A stretch of DNA of 5,065 bases from a bacterium (GTDB lineage Bacteria > Desulfobacterota > GWC2-55-46). The position numbers and the translations under genes were made by a program. The stretch spans positions 1 through 5,065 of the forward strand of contig DAIDBB010000006.1 of the NCBI GenBank assembly GCA_027310325.1, written 5' to 3'. A model generated the notes under the pieces. The model ran no database searches. It worked only from the letters and a program-made list of their open reading frames with translations, and had not been told where the DNA came from. The first letter of the stretch is position 1; each line of letters opens with the position of its first letter. This document shows, piece after piece, positions 1 through 5,065 of the stretch.

Positions 1-1
1 G

Positions 2-241
2 ATCTGGGGAGAGCAGGCCTGGGGGCGGTACTGGGCCTGGGACCCGAAAGAGACCTGGTCTCTCATAACATGGACCGTATTTACCCTGTACCTGCACGCT
101 AAAAGGGTCCCGCGGCTGGAGGGGCTTCCGGCGTCGGTATTTAATATCCTCGGTTTTGTGAGCATGATGATGACATTTCTAGGCGTAAACTGGCTCGCGA
201 AGCTCCTCGGGATACCGAGCATGCACGTTTATGCCGTGTAA
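2..241 (+). CDS. ccsA: Cytochrome c biogenesis protein CcsA/ResC, C-terminal fragment (5' end outside window)
   Basis: This is the last 79 codons and the TAA stop of a System II heme-handling membrane protein; the start lies left of the window. The fragment opens with the family's tryptophan-rich WWD signature, WGRYWAWDPKETW at fragment residues 7-19, which binds heme on the outer face of the cytoplasmic membrane. A membrane segment follows (about 20-31), ending in His32 (YLHAK), which fits the transmembrane heme-ligand histidine of CcsA. A last hydrophobic segment (about 46-66) leads to SMHVYA, where His75 fits the external histidine found in the usual LHSYA-like C-terminal motif. The WWD motif and both histidine positions are seen; the ligand roles are known for the family. 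CcsA works with ResB, encoded 17 bp downstream. In many genomes resB comes first, so the order here is the less familiar one. No frameshift is seen. Family identity is near certain, but the substrate cytochromes cannot be inferred. Confidence 0.93.
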   Translation: MWGEQAWGRYWAWDPKETWSLITWTVFTLYLHAKRVPRLEGLPASVFNILGFVSMMMTFLGVNWLAKLLGIPSMHVYAV

Positions 242-258
242 AAACCGTTCTAACCAAT

Positions 259-1779
259 ATGTCTTTTATCCCTGAAAGAATAAAGTCAATTTATCCTCCG
301 TTCCGGGCAGGGCTGCGCGAAAATCTGCGGGTAACCACCGGACGTATCTACAGGAAACTAAGCTCCCTTGTAACCTCGGTCTACATACTGTCTCTCATGG
401 CCCTTTTCTACCTGATAGGGACCATATTTCCACAGGGAGAGAATATCGACGATTACGTAAAGGCCGGCGGCAAGTACATATTCCTGGTCCGTTCATTTAA
501 CCTCCTCGATTTTTTCTCATCGCCATTATTTCTCCTCCTTGCCGTAATACTTTTTCTTAACCTGGCCATGTGCTCGTATGAAAGATACCTTTCGCTTTTT
601 ACCCCTGCGGTTTTCCCTCCGACGTTCAAGCCGACATACACGTTCTATCTGACCCAGGACATGAAGGAAGGGGACCATGAAGTAAGGGGTATCTTAACGG
701 ATGAGCTCCGTTTCAGGTCCGTAACGGAAAAAAAGGGAGAGCCCTGGGTCGTAATGGAAAAAGGGCCCAGGATCTCATACAGATGGCTTACATGGATATA
801 TCACGCCGGCATAATACTCTGCTTTGCCGGGATAATCCTGACCTATCTCTTTGCGTTCGAAGGAGAACTGACCCTTAAGCCCCGTGCGGCAACTATATTT
901 ACTCCGGACAAGACCGGACGCTTCACGGGCCTTTTCAAGGAGCACGCCTCGCTGCCCGGCTTTAGCCTCCTCCTCGACGATTTCTCCGCCGAGTACGCGC
1001 AGTCCCCTCGCCTCGATTATCCGGCTGACAAGCTATCGAGACTTGCGACGGGGCTTGGGTGGAAGGCGCCTGCCTACAAATTAGACGACCAGTCGATGTC
1101 ACCTAAGGCATGGAAGTCGAAGATAAAGGTACTAAAAGGGAGCGTCCCGGTAAATGAAAAGACCATTGACGTCAACTATCCGCTTAGATACGGGGGATAT
1201 ACGTTCTATCAGGAAGGCTATGAGCAGCTGCTGAAGATCCGGGTGAACGACAGCTTTATCCCCCTTGAGACAAAGGCGGACGAAGACCTGTTCCTGCCTG
1301 GGCTCGACACACCGGTTAGGCTTTCCGCCGCGAAGGACGGGGTCCTCCATCGTATTGACGGGGGTGTAGAAAACATAAGGCCTGCTTCAGTCCTGAAAAG
1401 GCAGGTAAAGACCGACACAGGAGAGAAAAAATACGAGGAAGTCGGCAGGGTCGAACTCGGCGATTCCATCCTTCTTGACGGAAGGAAGATAACGCTAGCG
1501 GGTGTAGCGGATTCTTCGACCCTGAGTTACAGGTACGATCCCGGGGCTAAGGTCCTCTGGTGGGCAGGGATACTTGTGATAGCGGCCATGAGCATGAGAT
1601 TTTTCGGAGGCTGGTACCTTGTGGCCTACAGGCTGGTCGAAAAAGACCGGATCGTATCCATCGACCTCTATGTCTCAACAAGGGGCCTAGGCGCCAACGG
1701 CCCCCGCCTGGCGAAAAGGATAGAATCGGCCCTCTCGCGTAACGACATAAGGCCCTCCCTGCTGCCGCCTTCGTTCTGA
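259..1779 (+). CDS. resB: Cytochrome c biogenesis protein ResB/Ccs1 (System II)
   Basis: Complete 506-residue membrane protein, the ResB (Ccs1) partner of CcsA in System II heme delivery and ligation to apocytochromes c. Four hydrophobic segments have the family layout: TM1 about 36-56, containing LIGTIFPQ; TM2 about 86-106, followed by CSYERY; TM3 about 178-199, preceded by basic RISYRWLTW and carrying His182; and TM4 about 432-449. A large soluble domain (about 200-430), expected outside the membrane, separates TM3 and TM4 and includes the typical YPLRYGGYTFYQ stretch (307-318). A basic tail of about 55 residues follows TM4. Length is normal for the family. The ATG at 259 is the first possible start in frame, and the next Met (residue 47) would cut into TM1. 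No Shine-Dalgarno sequence is visible before it, so translation may depend on coupling to ccsA, whose stop lies 17 bp upstream. His182 as a heme ligand is inference. Confidence 0.93.
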   Translation: MSFIPERIKSIYPPFRAGLRENLRVTTGRIYRKLSSLVTSVYILSLMALFYLIGTIFPQGENIDDYVKAGGKYIFLVRSFNLLDFFSSPLFLLLAVILFLNLAMCSYERYLSLFTPAVFPPTFKPTYTFYLTQDMKEGDHEVRGILTDELRFRSVTEKKGEPWVVMEKGPRISYRWLTWIYHAGIILCFAGIILTYLFAFEGELTLKPRAATIFTPDKTGRFTGLFKEHASLPGFSLLLDDFSAEYAQSPRLDYPADKLSRLATGLGWKAPAYKLDDQSMSPKAWKSKIKVLKGSVPVNEKTIDVNYPLRYGGYTFYQEGYEQLLKIRVNDSFIPLETKADEDLFLPGLDTPVRLSAAKDGVLHRIDGGVENIRPASVLKRQVKTDTGEKKYEEVGRVELGDSILLDGRKITLAGVADSSTLSYRYDPGAKVLWWAGILVIAAMSMRFFGGWYLVAYRLVEKDRIVSIDLYVSTRGLGANGPRLAKRIESALSRNDIRPSLLPPSF

Positions 1780-1782
1780 AGG
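1778..1782 (+). promoter_or_regulatory. Weak ribosome binding site for the helicase gene, overlapping the resB stop
   Basis: GAAGG overlaps the resB TGA stop (TGAAGG) and ends 11 bp before the helicase ATG at 1794. The match is partial and the spacing slightly long. The overlap suggests that ribosomes finishing resB help start the helicase. No other GGAG-like site lies between the two genes, and no in-frame start exists between the resB stop and 1794. Confidence 0.4.
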
Positions 1783-1793
1783 CAGACCATCCG

Positions 1794-4088
1794 ATGGAAA
1801 TAAAGACATTCATAGAAGAGATAAAAAAAAGAAAAGACCTTTCCAAGGTCGTCCATGAGGAGCTTATCCCTCGCGGCGAGTCCGAATACGGCGAACCCTT
1901 AACACCTCTTAATCCGGAGATAAAAAGCGCCCTCGAGTCGCTGGGCATAGATAGGCTTTACAGCCACCAGGCCAGAGGCATCGACCTCATACGAAGCGGG
2001 AAAAATATCGTGGTAATGACCCCTACCGCGAGCGGCAAAAGCCTTATATACAATATCCCTGTACTCGAAGCCATCCTCAAAGACCCCAACTCGCACGCTA
2101 TATATCTATTCCCGTTGAAGGGGCTCGAACAGGACCAGCTGAAGGCGTTCCGCGAACTCTCGACGAGCCTGCCTATCGAAAGGAAAAACGTACCCAAACA
2201 ATCGAGAAGCCGCTCATTTACACCGGACCTCTGTGAGATATATGACGGGGACACTACGGCTTACAGGAGAAAAAAGATCCGTGAGATGCCGCCGGGTGTG
2301 GTGCTTACGAACCCGGACATGCTTCACCTGGCCATTAACGCGTTCCACCAGAAGTGGGAGCGATTTCTACGGAATTTGAAGTACGTGGTCATAGACGAAA
2401 TCCATTCGTACAGGGGGGTCTTCGGCTCGCACGTAGCCCATGTGCTAAGGAGGTTAAGGAGGATCGCCAGGATGTACGGAAGCGACCCGGTATTTATCGC
2501 CTGTTCGGCTACCATCGCTAATCCGAGGGAACTCGCCCAGATGCTCACCGGCCTTCCCTTCGAGCTAATAGACAGGAGCGGCGCCCCTCAGGGCAAGAGG
2601 TTTTTCACGTTCATGAACCCGATCCCGGAAATGAGCCCTTATACTGTAGCCACGAAGCTCTTCATCTCGTCCGTGCGGTCCGGCTTCAAGACCATAGCCT
2701 TCACAAAGACAAGAAAGATTACCGAGCTCATGCACGCGTGGGTCAAGGAGGGCGCCCCTGACATAAGCGGCAAGATCAGCTCTTACCGCGCTGGATTTCT
2801 GCCGGAAGAACGACGCTCCATCGAAGGCATGCTCTTTAACGGGACGCTTTCCGGCGTCATCTCTACAAGCGCCCTTGAGCTCGGGGTCGATATAGGGGGC
2901 CTTGACGTCTGCATACTCGTGGGTTATCCGGGCACCGTAAGCTCCACATGGCAACGGAGCGGAAGGGTCGGCAGGGCGGGAAGGGATTCCCTTATAGTGA
3001 TGGTCGCCCATGAGAACGCCCTCGACCAGTACTTCATGCGTAACCCAAATGACTTTTTCAGGCGGAGTTCGGAAGCCGCGGTAATCGACAGCGAAAATGA
3101 GCCGATACTCAAATCTCACCTCTTATGCGCCGCGGCCGAGGCCTATCTGAAGCCTGACGATGCCATCTACCCCATAGCGGGATACGAGCCGATACTGGAT
3201 GAGCTCGAAAAGGAGGGCAAGCTCAGGCACTGGAAGAAGGGAGATATCTGGTATCCCAGAGCCAGATACCCCCAGAGAGACGTCTCGATCCGCGAGACCG
3301 GCGAGAACTTCGCCGTAATAAGGAATGACGGCTCGATGCTCGGAGAGTCGAGCGCTTCGAGGGTCGTAAAGGAACTTCACCCCGGGGCGGTATATCTTCA
3401 CAAGGGCTCACAATACAGGGTTTCGAGGCTTGATCTGGCCGAAAAAAAGGTCTTCTGCAACGCCGCGGAAGACCTTAACTACTATACACGCCCGATCTCA
3501 AACGAGGATACCGAGATAATATCCGTAACCGGCACAAAGGAATTGAAGAACGCTACCATAAATCTCGGCATGCTCAGGGTAACCGAGCGTGTCCTGGGCT
3601 ACAGGAAAAAAGATATCCATACGCAGGAAAACCTCGGCGAATTTCCCCTGGACCTCCCTCCATCGGTATTTACGACCATGGGGGTCTGGATGGTGGTGAA
3701 CGATGAGATCCTTGACGAAATAAGGGAAAAACAATTCGGCAAGGGAGGCTCGCTCCACGCGGCGGAGCACGCCGCCATAGCGAGCTTGCCGCTTTTCGCG
3801 CTCTGTGACAGGATGGACCTCGGGGGCGTCAGCTACCCCTTTAACCCCGAACTAGGGAACGCGGCCATCTTCATTTACGACGGCCACGAGGGCGGGGTGG
3901 GCCTTACGAGAAGAGGCCTCGAATGCGTCGAAGAGTGGTTCACTTCGACCATACGCCTCATGGAAGAATGCCCATGCGAGATAGCCTGCCCGTCCTGCAC
4001 CCAGGACCCTCAATGCGGAAACAACAACGAACCTCTCGATAAAAGAGGGGCGATAATGATATTAAAGTACTTCCTCGGAAGGAGCTAA
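1794..4088 (+). CDS. DEAD/DEAH-box helicase, MrfA (YprA)/Hrq1-like, with C-terminal DUF1998 zinc-binding domain
   Basis: Complete 764-residue superfamily 2 helicase, close to the length of Bacillus subtilis MrfA. Core motifs in order: Q-like LYSHQA (55-60), Walker A TPTASGKS (76-83), YLFPLKGLEQDQ (104-115), TNPDMLH (172-178), DEIH Walker B (201-204), SAT (238-240), IAFTKTRK (301-308), TSALELGVDIG (358-368) and arginine-finger motif QRSGRVGRAGR (387-397). A middle region of about 420-610 follows. The DUF1998/MrfA zinc-binding domain has HAAEHA (655-660), YDGHEGGVGL (695-704) and a cysteine cluster (Cys726, 728, 732, 735, 741) running into CGNNNEPLDK. No catalytic residue is missing. In B. subtilis, MrfA is a 3'-5' helicase that acts with the exonuclease MrfB to repair mitomycin C damage; the same role here is inferred from family membership. 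No mrfB-like gene is in the window. The gene starts 14 bp after resB, probably in the same transcript, and is followed by a terminator. Family call is firm; in vivo role uncertain. Confidence 0.93.
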   Translation: MEIKTFIEEIKKRKDLSKVVHEELIPRGESEYGEPLTPLNPEIKSALESLGIDRLYSHQARGIDLIRSGKNIVVMTPTASGKSLIYNIPVLEAILKDPNSHAIYLFPLKGLEQDQLKAFRELSTSLPIERKNVPKQSRSRSFTPDLCEIYDGDTTAYRRKKIREMPPGVVLTNPDMLHLAINAFHQKWERFLRNLKYVVIDEIHSYRGVFGSHVAHVLRRLRRIARMYGSDPVFIACSATIANPRELAQMLTGLPFELIDRSGAPQGKRFFTFMNPIPEMSPYTVATKLFISSVRSGFKTIAFTKTRKITELMHAWVKEGAPDISGKISSYRAGFLPEERRSIEGMLFNGTLSGVISTSALELGVDIGGLDVCILVGYPGTVSSTWQRSGRVGRAGRDSLIVMVAHENALDQYFMRNPNDFFRRSSEAAVIDSENEPILKSHLLCAAAEAYLKPDDAIYPIAGYEPILDELEKEGKLRHWKKGDIWYPRARYPQRDVSIRETGENFAVIRNDGSMLGESSASRVVKELHPGAVYLHKGSQYRVSRLDLAEKKVFCNAAEDLNYYTRPISNEDTEIISVTGTKELKNATINLGMLRVTERVLGYRKKDIHTQENLGEFPLDLPPSVFTTMGVWMVVNDEILDEIREKQFGKGGSLHAAEHAAIASLPLFALCDRMDLGGVSYPFNPELGNAAIFIYDGHEGGVGLTRRGLECVEEWFTSTIRLMEECPCEIACPSCTQDPQCGNNNEPLDKRGAIMILKYFLGRS

Positions 4089-4089
4089 A

Positions 4090-4125
4090 ATAAAAGGCCC
4101 GAAGTTTTAACTTCGGGCCTTTTAT
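4090..4125. terminator. Bidirectional intrinsic terminator between the helicase gene and leuB
   Basis: A perfect inverted repeat lies between the two converging genes: arms 4090-4104 and 4111-4125 (core AAAAGGCCCGAAG / CTTCGGGCCTTTT), 15 bp in all, around the six-base loop TTTTAA. The GC-rich inner stem is flanked by A:T pairs. On the plus strand the 3' side gives GGCCTTTTAT; on the minus strand it gives GGCCTTTTATTTTAG, a longer T tract. It begins two bases after the helicase stop and ends 21 bp before the leuB stop codon, so it can end transcripts from both sides. The leuB direction looks stronger because of the longer T tract. Confidence 0.88.
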
Positions 4126-4146
4126 CGGCAACATACTTTTAAGAGA

Positions 4147-5065
4147 TTATCTTTCCAGCTCCTTCAAAACCGCCTCTCCCATCTCAGAGCAGCTTACCTT
4201 TTTTGCCTTGGGCTCCGCTATATCTGCTGTCCGAAGGCCCCTGTTAAGGACCTTCTCAACGGCGTTTTCTATCTCCATGGCCGCGTCTTCCATATCAAAT
4301 GAGTATTTGAACATCATCGCTATCGAAAGTATCGTCGCGATGGGGTTTGCTATGCCCTTTCCCGCTATGTCAGGGGCGCTTCCGTGGATCGGCTCGTACA
4401 TGGCCCTGTTTTTTGCGGAACCGAGACTTGCCGAGGGCAGCATGCCGATGGAGCCCGTAAGCATGGCGGCCTCGTCGGAGAGTATGTCCCCGAAGGTATT
4501 TTCAGTTACTATGCAGTCGAACTGTCTGGGGTTCCTCACCAGCTGCATCGAACAGTTATCGACATACATGTGGGTCAATTCGACGTCCGGATAATCTTTT
4601 CCAACCCTTGTAACGACCTTTCTCCAGAGTTCAGTAGTCTCAAGCACGTTCGCCTTGTCCACGCTCAGGAGCTTTTTCCTTCTCTTTCTAGCCACCTCAA
4701 AACCTACCCTCGCGATCCTTTCAATTTCGGGAGTGGTGTAGACCATCGTATTAACGCCGCGCTCGGTGCCGTCAGGGAGCTTCTCGACCCCTTTCGGGGT
4801 CCCGAAGTAAAGCCCCCCGGTGAGTTCCCTTATGACCATTATATCAACCCCTTCGACTATCTCGGGCTTAAGGGTGGAAGAATCTAAAGTGCCCTGTATA
4901 TCTTCGCCGGCCTCAGATTAGCGAAAAGCCCGAGTTCCTTTCTCAGCGCCAGAAGCGCCCTCTCTGGCCTTATCGAATAATCGAGCCCTTCCCATTTCGG
5001 CCCCCCGACGGCGCCGAGCAGGACCGCGTCGCTTTTAAGGGCAAGCTCAAGGACGCTATCTTTCA
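4147..5065 (-). CDS. leuB: 3-isopropylmalate dehydrogenase LeuB, 5' end outside window and interrupted by one frameshift
   Basis: LeuB oxidatively decarboxylates 3-isopropylmalate with NAD+ in leucine synthesis. About 305 of the usual 350-370 residues are visible; roughly the first 50-60 lie right of the window. The upstream part (5063 down to 4887) reads DAVLLGAVGGPKW, ALLALRKELGLFANLRPAK and IYRAL, then hits TAG at 4886-4884. The rest continues in another frame from TTA (4887-4885) as LDSSTLKPEIVEGVDI, then Met at 4839 and on to TAA at 4149-4147. Family active-site residues are all present: Arg in LRKE and NLRPAK, Arg and Tyr in IRELTGGLYFG, Lys in SVDKANVLE, Asp in YVDN, two Asp in GDILSDEA, and the NAD motif HGSAPDIAGKGIANP. 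Their spacing fits characterised LeuB, apart from about five extra residues between the Tyr and Lys. The downstream piece alone (230 residues from 4839) lacks the two upstream arginines and could not be a normal enzyme. Sequencing error or a very young pseudogene are the alternatives. leuB appears to be the last gene of its unit. Confidence 0.92.
4884..4890 (-). other. Frameshift site in leuB (apparent one-base loss in a T run)
   Basis: In gene orientation the sequence reads GCA CTT TAG: Ala and Leu of IYRAL, then a stop. Reading GCA CTT TTA GAT, with one more T, gives RALLDSS and joins the two LeuB frames with no gap. The run is only three bases long (AAA at 4886-4888 on the plus strand). 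It is not a known slippery site: a -1 slip would move the CTT tRNA onto ACT, and a +1 slip would enter the third, wrong frame. Confidence 0.88.

Noticed and set aside
1..4. The window begins exactly with GATC, as a Sau3AI-type clone edge would
   Set aside because: A four-base match at one end is easily chance, and the other end does not share it.
1547..1948. Open frame of 133 codons on the minus strand across the resB-helicase junction
   Set aside because: It overlaps the ends of two well-supported genes, and its translation is rich in Arg, Ser and Gly, as expected from antisense of coding DNA.
2565..3119. Open frame of 184 codons on the minus strand inside the helicase gene
   Set aside because: It lies wholly opposite conserved helicase motifs (IV to VI), its translation resembles no family I recognise, and it has no promoter or ribosome binding site. 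It is a shadow of the GC-rich coding frame.
3249..3276. Imperfect inverted repeat around GGTATC / GATACC
   Set aside because: It has six paired bases inside coding sequence, a level expected by chance, with no link to a site or start.
4032..4048. Short hairpin (CCTCT / AGAGG) near the end of the helicase gene
   Set aside because: It has only five pairs and lies within the conserved PLDKRG codons, with no T tract. The real terminator follows at 4090.
4384..4887. Open frame of 167 codons on the plus strand opposite leuB
   Set aside because: It is fully antisense to conserved LeuB sequence; its translation is low in recognisable structure and no start signals are seen.
4884..4890. Programmed frameshifting in leuB, prompted by CTT followed by a stop, which resembles the +1 site of prfB
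   Set aside because: A +1 shift at CTT TAG leads to the third frame, not to the LeuB frame. A -1 shift would pair a CTT-reading tRNA with ACT, which is a poor match, and no slippery heptamer is present. LeuB is not known to be recoded.

Overview
This window is ordinary bacterial chromosome: three complete or near-complete protein genes, one gene fragment at the left edge, and almost no intergenic DNA. From left to right it holds the 3' end of a ccsA/resC-type cytochrome c biogenesis gene (+), a complete resB/ccs1-type partner gene (+), a complete DEAD/DEAH-type helicase of the MrfA (YprA)/DUF1998 family (+), a strong hairpin terminator, and leuB (3-isopropylmalate dehydrogenase) on the minus strand, running off the right edge. 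No tRNA, rRNA, CRISPR array, insertion sequence or phage gene is visible.

CcsA and ResB together form the System II (Ccs) heme delivery and ligation machinery, which attaches heme to apocytochromes c on the outer face of the cytoplasmic membrane. This indicates an organism with c-type cytochromes that uses System II rather than the Ccm pathway. System II is typical of delta/epsilon-proteobacterial lineages, Nitrospirae-like groups, some beta-proteobacteria, Gram-positives, Aquificae and cyanobacteria. The moderately GC-rich composition and the tight gene packing fit many of these, so I cannot assign a phylum from the sequence alone. LeuB shows that the leucine pathway is, or recently was, encoded.

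The three plus-strand genes are closely spaced (17 bp between ccsA and resB, 14 bp between resB and the helicase) and look like one transcription unit. The helicase has no evident functional link to cytochrome assembly. The unit meets leuB tail to tail across a 58 bp gap filled mostly by a 15 bp-stem palindrome that can terminate transcription from both sides.

The most notable observation is in leuB. The reading frame is broken once, at an AAA run on the plus strand (4886-4888, TTT in the gene). Clean LeuB homology continues on both sides in two different frames, and one extra T would join them exactly. This is either a base-calling or assembly error or a very recent inactivating mutation. 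I found no convincing evidence for a new biological system here.
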